A stretch of 7,418 nt of DNA from Sporomusaceae bacterium (GTDB lineage Bacteria > Bacillota_C > Negativicutes > Sporomusales_B > UBA7701), in NCBI GenBank assembly GCA_022839045.1, contig JALHDI010000155.1, positions 1 through 7,418 of the forward strand, written 5' to 3'. The notes beneath the pieces were generated by a model. It did no database searches and was not told where the DNA came from. It saw nothing but the letters and a program-made list of their open reading frames with translations. Positions 1-6,666 of this stretch are shown one piece after another. The stretch's first letter is position 1. Each line of letters starts with the position of its first letter. The position numbers and the translations under genes are program-made.

Positions 1-19
1 CAACCTTAACTTCTCCCAT
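1..19 (-). CDS. Start of a third regulatory gene, probably a response regulator (cut by window edge)
   Basis: An ATG at 19-17 opens a frame reading M-G-E-V-K-V to the window edge. It lies inside the last codons of the histidine kinase gene in another frame, overlapping it by 14 nt. A strong Shine-Dalgarno sequence (GGAGG at 32-28, eight bases before the ATG) sits within the kinase coding sequence. This is seen directly. That the product is a NarL/LuxR-type response regulator is inference: the kinase upstream is of the NarX type, such kinases are usually followed by their regulator, and a short polar start leading into hydrophobic residues suits the first beta strand of a receiver domain. Six codons cannot prove it. 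Confidence 0.55.
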
Positions 20-1424
20 CAATCTCACCTCCGGCCAGCGGTATCCGAACATATATGGTCGTTCCGTGTCCCGCGGAAGACTCGATCGTAAACGTCCCGC
101 CAACGAGCGACGCCCGTTCGCGCATGCCGTGCAACCCCAACTTGTTGCTTTCAGTGTTGCTCATTATCTCTTCGACATCGAAGCCTTTGCCGTCATCCTC
201 GACGATCGCTTCGAGACCATTGTCATCGCGGGTGACTATTACGCTGACGTTCTCCGCCTGCGCGTATTTGGCGATATTGTTGAGTGCCTCCTGCACAATC
301 CGGTAGACGGTCACCTCAATCGCGTGGGGCACCCGGCTGCCCGAGCCCCATCCGACGTGAAGGTCGACGTCCAGTCCGTGGGCGGCCTGGAAGTCAGCCA
401 CATATTTCTCCAGCGCCGGGATGAGGCCCATGTCGTCGAGGATGCTCGGCCTCAGCTCCACCGCAAGGCGATGTATCTCCCCGATGGTGGTTTTCACCAC
501 CGCCCGCATATCCTCCACGCGGCATTCTTGCGCCGCGGAGGGACAGTTTTCCGCCAGGCTTTTGAGCCCGATCATCAGCGAAGTGAGCGTCTGCCCCGTT
601 TCGTCGTGCAGTTCGCGAGCAATACGCTTGCGCTCCTCTTCCTGGGCGACGATGACCTTTTGCAGCAGGTGGGTCCGGGCCTCCTCCTTCTGCTTCAGCT
701 CAGTCATCAAGCGGTGAAGGTAGTCGGCCATGGAGTTAAATGCGCCGGCCAGCCGACCCATTTCGTCGTTGGATTTTACGTAGGCCCGCTGGGTAAAATC
801 GCCCCCCGTAATCGCTCCGGTAACCCTGGCGAGCTCCCTGATCGGTTTGGTTAGTCTGCCGGTGAGGAAAATAGTCAGGATAAGTCCGATGAATATCGCC
901 ACCAGCGTATCGAAGAGCAACTGGCGGGTGGTGTCGCTCAGTATCGCGCGCAGGCTGCCGTCGCCCAGGAAGAGGAGCGCAAGCGTATTGCTCGCGAACT
1001 GCACGACGAAACGGGGCTCCCGGACAATCCCTTCCTCGGTGGCCAGCTCGGCGATGTTGTATTTTGCCTGCGGCGCCAGCGGATTGGCGGCAAGGAGATC
1101 TCCCGGGAAGCCTTCCGGGAAGGAATGGGCGAGCAGTTCCCCGTCGTTGCTTACCACGAAGGCGTACTTGACGTCGTCGTTCGATAGCTGAGCATCCTTG
1201 ACAAGCTCGTGGAGGTCGTAATAGTTGTGCACGAGAATCAGGTTGGCCGCACGGGCGGACAGCATGTTGGCGATCGAAATACCCCTCTTCGCCTGCTGCT
1301 CGGTGAAGAGGTTGTTCATTATGACCCTCGTCTGGATGATGATCGCCGTGCCCAGCATTAGCAGCACGACCATCAGCAGCGCCATGATCTTCAGCGTAAA
1401 ACTCTGCCAGCCGATTTTTATCAT
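6..1424 (-). CDS. Membrane sensor histidine kinase, NarX/HisKA_3 type with HAMP domain
   Basis: Predicted 472-residue inner-membrane kinase that would pass a signal from outside the cell to a response regulator. In order: transmembrane helix 1 at about 13-32; an extracytoplasmic sensor region of about 135 residues; transmembrane helix 2 at about 170-190; a HAMP linker at about 190-240; a coiled linker; the HisKA_3 H-box RIARELHDETGQ with phosphoacceptor His273; then an HATPase domain with the N-box EALNNIAKYA (about 379-388), the G1 box EDDGKGFD (about 409-416) and the G2 segment GLHGMRERA (about 430-438). All kinase motifs are intact. I chose ATG 1424 over GTG 1448 because AAGGAG lies five bases upstream and the ATG forms an ATGA overlap with the stop of the lipoprotein gene, which suggests translational coupling. 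Oddity: residues about 136-156, just before helix 2, are encoded by an inverted copy of the H-box DNA, so this part of the sensor domain is not a normal family sequence. Ligand unknown; the neighbours suggest an oxyanion sensed through the lipoprotein. Confidence 0.93.
   Translation of the reverse strand: MIKIGWQSFTLKIMALLMVVLLMLGTAIIIQTRVIMNNLFTEQQAKRGISIANMLSARAANLILVHNYYDLHELVKDAQLSNDDVKYAFVVSNDGELLAHSFPEGFPGDLLAANPLAPQAKYNIAELATEEGIVREPRFVVQFASNTLALLFLGDGSLRAILSDTTRQLLFDTLVAIFIGLILTIFLTGRLTKPIRELARVTGAITGGDFTQRAYVKSNDEMGRLAGAFNSMADYLHRLMTELKQKEEARTHLLQKVIVAQEEERKRIARELHDETGQTLTSLMIGLKSLAENCPSAAQECRVEDMRAVVKTTIGEIHRLAVELRPSILDDMGLIPALEKYVADFQAAHGLDVDLHVGWGSGSRVPHAIEVTVYRIVQEALNNIAKYAQAENVSVIVTRDDNGLEAIVEDDGKGFDVEEIMSNTESNKLGLHGMRERASLVGGTFTIESSAGHGTTIYVRIPLAGGEIDGRS
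593..651 (-). repeat. Arm 1 of a perfect 59-bp inverted repeat (H-box coding arm)
   Basis: This segment is the exact reverse complement of 959-1017 (paired positions sum to 1610), with mismatches immediately outside both ends (592/1018 and 652/958). On the minus strand it encodes VAQEEERKRIARELHDETG, the conserved H-box around the phosphorylated histidine of the kinase. Because this protein sequence is the family-typical one, this arm is taken as the original and the other as the derived copy. Confidence 0.97.
959..1017 (+). repeat. Arm 2 of the 59-bp inverted repeat (antisense copy in the sensor domain)
   Basis: Reverse-complement copy of 593-651, separated from it by 307 bp. On the plus strand it would read the H-box. 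The kinase reads it on the minus strand as PRFVVQFASNTLALLFLGD, joining a normal-looking periplasmic sequence (EEGIVRE) to a normal-looking approach to helix 2 (GSLRAILSDTTRQLL). The frame is kept on both sides although 59 is not a multiple of 3, so a simple insertion of 59 bp does not explain it. A replacement of about the same length fits better. Confidence 0.97.
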
Positions 1425-2341
1425 AGCTTCTCCTTGGTCGCGCGCCACAAGGTTTTAAGCTCGGCGTAATATTCGTCCTCCGCCATAACGAATTTATCGT
1501 AGGACAAAGCCTTGAGCGCCTTGCGCCCCTGTTCGTCCCCGTGCATTGCCAGCAGCACATCACGGATCCGCTGCTTCAGCCCCGCGTCGATGGCGGGATT
1601 GACCACCATCGGCGGATTCCCCACCCGCAAGGACTTATCGATTATAAAGACCCGCTTGCCGAGTTCCGGCTCCTTTTCCACCGCCCGGTCGAAGATCATG
1701 CTGTCCACGGCGGCCGCCTCGGCGATACCGTCGGCTACCGCCCGGATGGCGTTATCATGGCTGTAGGTGTAGAAGGTCCGGCTGAAGAACCGGTCGCTGT
1801 CCACGCCGCGCGAGGTCAGCATGTGCACCGGGGCGATGCGGCCGGAAAAGGACATCGGGTCGGTGAAGGCGAAAGACCGGCCCCCGAGGTCAAGAATCGA
1901 CTTGCTGTCGCGGCTGCGGGCGATGATATAAGACTGGTAGCGGGTATCACCCTTCACCTCCGGCAAGGCCAAAAGCTCCATGCCGAAGGTGTCGTTGCCG
2001 GCGACGTAGCCGCCGCTACAGACGAAGGCGACGTCGGCCCCGCCGCTCTGCACGAGATCGTTGACTTCTTTGTAAGTCTTCCGCTGCAGCAGCACCACCG
2101 GGTAGCCGAGTCTGTCCTCCATGTATTCGACGGTCGGTTGGTAAACGGTGAGCGTCTCCTTGGGGGAAAGGATGGACGACACCGCCACCCTGAGCGGCAC
2201 CTTGCCGGCGCTCTTGTCTTTAACCGCGGCACCGGCATCGGTCTTGTGCAGGCTGACCGTCTTCGCAGGCCCCGACGAGCAGCCGTTTAGCGCCAACGCC
2301 ATGATAAGGAGCAGTGCTACAGCCAATAACCGCTTCTTCAT
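1421..2341 (-). CDS. PhnD-like periplasmic-type substrate-binding lipoprotein
   Basis: A 306-residue secreted lipoprotein. It has a basic start (MKKR), a hydrophobic core and a lipobox ending L-N-G-C with Cys21 as the lipid-modified residue, so it should be anchored on the outer face of the cytoplasmic membrane. The mature part is a two-lobed PhnD/phosphonate-binding-like fold: first strand LRVAVSSILSPKE (about 50-62), then VEYMEDRLGYPV, the GGADVAF strand (about 100-106), and the hinge motif FTDPMSFSG (159-167), which matches the family's DPxSxSG ligand loop. Members bind phosphonate, phosphite and related oxyanions, and TtrS/ThsS-type sensors carry such a domain fused to the kinase. No ABC permease or ATPase gene adjoins it. 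Instead it overlaps the histidine kinase gene by 4 bp, so a sensing role is more likely than transport. The ATG start has AGGAGG five to six bases upstream. Ligand identity is unknown. Confidence 0.9.
   Translation of the reverse strand: MKKRLLAVALLLIMALALNGCSSGPAKTVSLHKTDAGAAVKDKSAGKVPLRVAVSSILSPKETLTVYQPTVEYMEDRLGYPVVLLQRKTYKEVNDLVQSGGADVAFVCSGGYVAGNDTFGMELLALPEVKGDTRYQSYIIARSRDSKSILDLGGRSFAFTDPMSFSGRIAPVHMLTSRGVDSDRFFSRTFYTYSHDNAIRAVADGIAEAAAVDSMIFDRAVEKEPELGKRVFIIDKSLRVGNPPMVVNPAIDAGLKQRIRDVLLAMHGDEQGRKALKALSYDKFVMAEDEYYAELKTLWRATKEKL
1422..1435 (-). promoter_or_regulatory. Ribosome binding site and ATGA coupling that set the kinase start
   Basis: AAGGAG at 1435-1430 precedes ATG 1424-1422 by five bases, and the ATG shares its last two bases with the TGA stop (1423-1421) of the lipoprotein gene. 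No comparable site precedes the GTG at 1448. This decides the start and suggests that kinase and binding protein are made in step. Confidence 0.85.
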
Positions 2342-2368
2342 ACGACCCTCCTACCAACTGTTAAGTCC

Positions 2369-2397
2369 ATTATCGCAAATGCGGCTGCTGCGGACAA
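2369..2397 (-). promoter_or_regulatory. Probable sigma-70 promoter of the regulatory operon
   Basis: On the minus strand TTGTCC (2397-2392, 4 of 6 to consensus) is followed after exactly 17 bases by GATAAT (2374-2369, 5 of 6). It lies downstream of the oxidoreductase terminator and about 27 bases before the lipoprotein ATG, which leaves room for a short leader carrying the Shine-Dalgarno sequence. It would let the sensor genes be expressed independently of the reductase operon. Assigned by eye from consensus only. Confidence 0.6.
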
Positions 2398-2425
2398 CAG
2401 AAAATCTTTTCCCTCTCGATGTCAG

Positions 2426-2451
2426 AAAAGGGAGGCGGATGCCCGCCTCCC
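2426..2451 (-). terminator. Rho-independent terminator after the oxidoreductase operon
   Basis: Read on the minus strand, a perfect 9-bp GC-rich stem (GGGAGGCGG / CCGCCTCCC, 2451-2430) closes a four-base loop and is followed by TTTT (2429-2426). It starts eight bases past the TAA stop of the molybdopterin oxidoreductase. The U-tract is short, so some read-through into the sensor genes is possible. Confidence 0.85.
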
Positions 2452-2458
2452 TCCCTGC

Positions 2459-5400
2459 TTATGCCTTGACTAGTTTAACCTTGGTGTCGTAGAAGACGAT
2501 ACTGCCGCCGACAACGTCCTGCAGGCCGGTATTCTTGAGCACCGGGTCGACCCGCATGGCCACGTTGGCGTGGATGCCCGTGCCACGGCCGGGGTCGCCT
2601 TTGATCGTCTTACCGTCGATGGTAAAAGCTTTGGCGCCGTAGGCGAAATGTCCGTGCCCCAGAGAAAAGCCCACTACTCCGGGACGGACGCCTTCGGTGA
2701 CCTTGATCTTGCCGATTAGCGGTTTGTTACCAAGCGGCCCCAGCTTCCAGTTACCGTCCGGGCAGGTGGCTGACGTGATTTTGACCCGGTCGCCGTCGCG
2801 CAGGCCGAGGCGGCTTGCGTCCACGGGGTTGACGATGATCCCGTTCTCAAGTTCCATGGCCATGAGCCAGGGGCTGGCGGCCGTCCTGGATTTGGTGTGC
2901 TGGATGTGCTTGTAGGTGATCATCGTCAGATCGTAGCCGTCTTTTTCGTCGGCGATCGGCTTGCCGGCGCAGTCCTGGACCTCGCCGATGTAGGTCGGCA
3001 GGCCGCCGAAGTTCTTACCGGTCATGGCGTTCTTGGTGGTGGCCGTCTTCTCGACGAACATGTTCACCATGACGCCGTACTTGTTCTTCACCTTGTCGCC
3101 GTCCCAGGCCGAATTGAAGTCCTCGAAGCATCCGCCGCGGTTGAGCACGTAAACAACCTTGCGCCAGAACGCGTCACCGCCGCAAGCCGCCTTCCAGCGG
3201 TCAGGGTCGAACACCGTCTTCGGCAGGTGCTTGCGGGCTTCCAGGAAGACCTTCACCTCTTCGTCGTCGGCGTCAGGCACCTTGCCGTCGGTGGCGATAT
3301 TGGCGACCTGCTTCAGATAAAGGTGGTCGAAGTGGGTGAAAGGCACGTTGTTGCCGAAGCCGTTGGGGCCGAAGCCGGGCAGGTTCATCTTTTCGGCCAG
3401 ACCGAGCAGGAAAGACTCGAAGCCCAGCGGCATCTCCTCGCCGAACACCTTCACCGTCTCGGTCAGCGGCTTGGCCGCCGGCTGGCGGATGGGCGAATTC
3501 TTATACGGGATGCTGGGATGCGAACCATGCATCTCCCACCTCTCCAGGTAGGTGAGGTCGGGGATGATGTAATCCGCGTACACCGAAGTCTCGCCGACGG
3601 TGGTGTCGAAGGTCACGAACAGCGGCAGCTTGTTTACGTCGAGCAGCGTGTCGATGACCGCCTGGGCCGCCGGGAGGGCGTACACGGGCGAGCCCATGTA
3701 GAGGAACAGCGATTTTACCTGGTAAGGGTACATATCCATGGCCGACGGGATGACTTCCTGGTAGATGTCGCTGATGAGCGGGAACCAGGGCCGCTTAGCC
3801 GGATAACCGTTGAAGATGGTGCTGTCCTCGTATTTGAAGCTGGTACGGATGATGGTGCTGCCGAAGGGGGCTATCTTCTTCGGGTGATTGCCCACGTTGA
3901 ACGCTTGCCCCGGCTTGGTGCCGGCATGGGAATACTCCGCCTTGGCGATGAAGCCGCCCCGCCAGTCGTAGTTGCCATTCAGCAGGTTGAGCGTGTTCCA
4001 GGTGATAACGTTGTAGAAGCCGGCGGTGTGCTGCGATACGCCGCGATGGATATCGACGACGCCCTTCTTGCCGTGGCTGGTGAATTCCTTGGCCAGTTCC
4101 TCGATATCGCTGCCCTTCACTCCGGCTTCCTTGGCCCACTCCTCGATGCTGCGGGCCTTGGCCTCCTCGTAGATGAGCTGCAGTACCGATTTGACCTTAA
4201 CGCCGTTGATTTCGGTATCCACCAGCAGGTCGCTGGTCACGGCCTCCTTGTCGCTGTTCGGGTCGACCTCGACCGGCTGGCCGTCCTTGACGACGACGAA
4301 CTTCTCGTTGACGTACGTCTTGCCGTCCTTGGTCGTCACCATTTCTTTTTCGAAACCCAGTTCATGCGAGCGGGCGAACACGGTCGGCTTGCCGCCCACA
4401 ATCTTGATCAGCCAGGTGGCGTTCGACCAGGTAGGCTCGCCCGCCGCCTTGGAAGCCGCTTTGTTGGCGCAAGTCAGGTACTTGGCGTCATAGCGCTTGT
4501 TCTCGATGATCCAGCGGATCATGCCCATGGCCACGGCGGTATCCTTGCCCGGCGCCGCCGGCACCCACTTCCAGGCATGGGTGGCGGCCTTGGTGAAGCG
4601 CGGGTCAAGCACGGCGTACTTCATGCGGCCGGAGGAAGTCCCCTCGGTGATGCGCTGCACCCGCACCGGCGGTCCGTAGTTGGCCTCGAAGACGTTGGCG
4701 CCGACGAAGATGACGAACTCGGCCTTCTCCAGTTCGGCCTGCCAGTAGAACTTCTTGCCGCCCGTCCAGGTCATGGCGTTCTTCTTGGCGTCGTACTTCC
4801 ACTGTTCGCTCATCGCCTTGCCGGAAAAGTACAGCGAACCCTGGCAGACGGTCGTGTGCCCGTGGGCGTTGACCGACCCGAAGGAGTTCAGGCAGAAACG
4901 TTTCAGGATATCGCCGCGGCCGTCCTTGAGGCGGCCCCACCAGAACACGAACTGATTGTTCTTCGGCCCGAGGTCGGGATGCTCGGGGTCGATCATGGCA
5001 TTGAGATTGTCTTTGAACTTGGCTTGAAATTCCTTGACCAGCGCCTGCTTCTTGGCCTTGTCCTTTTCGCCGAGAATCTTGGCCACATGGTCGGCCATAT
5101 CCTTGGCGAGCTTGGGGTCGCGGACGGCCCACAGGCTGTTCATGCCCTCGACCACCCGGTTCTCCTCGCCGGGAACGCTGGCGAACAGCTTGCCGCCGTC
5201 GGCGATTTCCTTGATCGCCTGCTCGAAGGGGATGCTGACCCACTTGTTCTCGCCCCGTTTGCCGGCCCGCTTCAGCACCTTGCGGATGCGGTAGGGGTCG
5301 TAGTAAATCTGGACGCCGGCCTGGCCTTTGGGGCAGATGCCCGCGTAGGGGCATACCTTCCAAAACTTTAACCTTGATGGCGCAGCCGGTGTTGCAGTTC

Positions 5401-5606
5401 AGGCAGGAGGAGTAGATCATATTCTCCGCCCGGTTGAGGATGTATTCGTCCTCCGGCGTGAGCACGCCGGCCTGCACGCGTTCGAAGACGCCCATCAGGT
5501 CGCTGCTCGAAGCCAGGAGGGCCGAACAGCCGATAGCCGTGCCGGCGATGAACTGCCGGCGGCTGGCCTTGGTATCGAGGATCTTTTCGACGAAGTTCTT
5601 ATCCAT
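2459..5606 (-). pseudogene. Tat-exported molybdopterin oxidoreductase catalytic subunit, frame broken near codon 84
   Basis: Catalytic subunit of a respiratory reductase in the DMSO reductase (MopB) superfamily, closest in my judgement to the tetrathionate/polysulfide/selenate/arsenate reductase branch. Frame 1 (5606 to about 5352) gives a Tat signal (SRRQFIAG, Arg16-Arg17) and cluster cysteines 68, 71 and 75 in CLNCNTGC. Frame 2 (about 5350 to 2459) carries the rest: the fourth cluster cysteine in GICPKGQAG, KRAGKRGENKW, a likely Mo-ligand cysteine in HTTVCQGSLY (codon 4846-4844), pterin-binding segments, and a C-terminal molydopterin-binding domain from about 2926. If joined, the protein is about 1048 residues. 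The downstream GTG at 5278 is an internal valine, not a real start. The frames are offset by +1 net, and only 15 residues separate cysteines 3 and 4, against 26 in FdhF, which points to a deletion of about 32-35 nt. As written the gene makes no functional enzyme; the intact remaining 940 codons suggest a very recent lesion or a sequence error. GGAGG lies 11 bases before the ATG, and the gene follows the membrane subunit after 18 bp. Substrate unresolved. Confidence 0.88.
5348..5357 (-). other. Frameshift/deletion point in the oxidoreductase gene
   Basis: Frame 1 reads ...K-V-K-V-L-E-G (last glycine codon 5357-5355), then ATG CCC CTA. The family sequence P-Y-A-G-I-C-P-K-G resumes in the +1 frame from CCC at 5350. 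The junction sits on a CCCC run (5351-5348). Dropping one C would rejoin the frames but would leave the loop between cluster cysteines 3 and 4 unusually short, lacking the usual V-K-I-x-G-N-P hairpin. TGCCCC occurs again 12 bases further on, which could have helped a slippage or a misassembly. Confidence 0.85.
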
Positions 5607-5624
5607 GTCTTAGCCCGCCTCCCT

Positions 5625-6653
5625 TCACGCCTGCTCGGTCGCAAGCAGTTTATTGGCCAGGAAATCGGCCGCCCAGATGGCTCCGGCCACGAAACCGACC
5701 GCCACCACCCATTCCACCGCGGACGGAGTATACGCCAGCGACAGGCGGGCGGCCTGGAAAGCGTTCGCCAGTCCGGGCAGCGGTTCTGTGGCAAACCCGG
5801 AGCTGACGAAGGCATACTTGTTGCAGGCCAGGCCGAGGAGCGCCAAAATGCCGGGCAGCATGGCGCCCGCGTTTTTCGTCAGCATGAAGATGGGAACGAC
5901 CACGCCCAGGACGACGAAGCCCCAGAAGGGAACCGAACTCAGCAGGGAGGCCTGCCCGGCGAACGCATGGACAAGCTCGACCGCGGCGACGGCGACGAGC
6001 GAATATATAAGTATCTTCTTGACCGCATAGCCTTCCTCGGCGAAGGTCTTCTCGCTGCTCAACTGCCCCACTGTGAAAACGGCGGCGCTGCCGGCGGCCA
6101 CTGCGGACGCCAGGAATGAAACCGGCGTCAGCAAAGAATTCCACGCAGCCCGGGCCACCATGCCGCCGAAGAACAGCCCCTCGGCCACTACGAATCCAAG
6201 TGCCGCGAGACCGGCCAGATACATGCACGCTTTTTTCGCCTGGGTGAAGAGGTAGCCGCCCAGGCAGACGAAGAAGGCCAGATAAAGCCACGATGCCCAG
6301 GCCAGCTTCGAGCTGAAGGCCGGGCTGAAGAAGATCATGAAGCCTTTCATCGGCTTGCCAAGGTCGGTGCCGATGAACGCCAGGCCGAAAGCCAGGAAGG
6401 CGCCGGCGGCGATGAGGCTGACGGTGGTGAGCCGTTGCGGCTCGCCGCCCTGCGACCAGGCAATGTATATACCGGTCCAGGCGGCGCCGGCGGCGGCGGC
6501 GACCATCATAACATAGAGGCCGACCCACAGGCCCCAGGGGGTGTATGAGCCGTAGTTGGTCACACTCTCGCCCCAGATAAAGATTTTGCCCAGTGCAGCG
6601 ACCGCACCGGCAACGAACAATACGAGCAGAACCGCTTTAGCCGTTTTACCCAT
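5625..6653 (-). CDS. NrfD/PsrC-type polytopic membrane subunit of the reductase
   Basis: A 342-residue integral membrane protein with about 8-10 hydrophobic helices, for example at 7-24, 40-65, 77-95, 116-136, 142-163, 175-196, 212-232, 242-262 and 312-332. Early sequence S-Y-T-P-W-G-L-W-V-G-L-Y and the loop G-T-D-L-G-K-P (95-101) are typical of the NrfD/PsrC family, which anchors Fe-S and molybdenum subunits and exchanges electrons with menaquinol without heme. No signal peptide beyond the first helix. ATG start with AGGAGG nine bases upstream, 13 bp after the ferredoxin-subunit stop and 18 bp before the catalytic subunit, so the three genes form one operon. Family assignment is secure. Whether this enzyme conserves energy by proton movement cannot be read from the sequence. 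Confidence 0.92.
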   Translation of the reverse strand: MGKTAKAVLLVLFVAGAVAALGKIFIWGESVTNYGSYTPWGLWVGLYVMMVAAAAGAAWTGIYIAWSQGGEPQRLTTVSLIAAGAFLAFGLAFIGTDLGKPMKGFMIFFSPAFSSKLAWASWLYLAFFVCLGGYLFTQAKKACMYLAGLAALGFVVAEGLFFGGMVARAAWNSLLTPVSFLASAVAAGSAAVFTVGQLSSEKTFAEEGYAVKKILIYSLVAVAAVELVHAFAGQASLLSSVPFWGFVVLGVVVPIFMLTKNAGAMLPGILALLGLACNKYAFVSSGFATEPLPGLANAFQAARLSLAYTPSAVEWVVAVGFVAGAIWAADFLANKLLATEQA

Positions 6654-6666
6654 GCTACTGCACCTC

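Noticed and set aside
66..854. A plus-strand open frame that shares a peptide (FVVQFASNTLALLFLGD) with the kinase
   Set aside because: It is not an independent gene. The shared peptide is the consequence of the 59-bp inverted repeat, which I report instead.
1425..1448. GTG at 1448 as the kinase start
   Set aside because: No good ribosome binding site, and it would overlap the lipoprotein gene by 28 bp. ATG 1424 has AAGGAG and an ATGA coupling.
5276..5278. GTG as the start of a separate 939-residue oxidoreductase
   Set aside because: Conserved family sequence including the fourth cluster cysteine continues upstream in the same frame. This codon is an internal valine.
4605..5350. Continuation of the first oxidoreductase frame past the break, making an apparent 333-residue protein
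   Set aside because: After Gly84 the translation becomes arginine/proline/glycine-rich noise, while family sequence continues in the neighbouring frame.
5348..5354. Programmed +1 frameshift at ATG-CCC-C, a known slippery type
   Set aside because: The shift would join the frames, but the product would still lack about 11 residues of the cluster loop, so a deletion or sequence error is the better reading.
2897..5371. An 824-codon plus-strand open frame opposite the oxidoreductase gene
   Set aside because: It mirrors the codon structure of a GC-rich gene on the other strand, has no domain I recognise, and the minus strand encodes a clear molybdoenzyme. It is a shadow frame.
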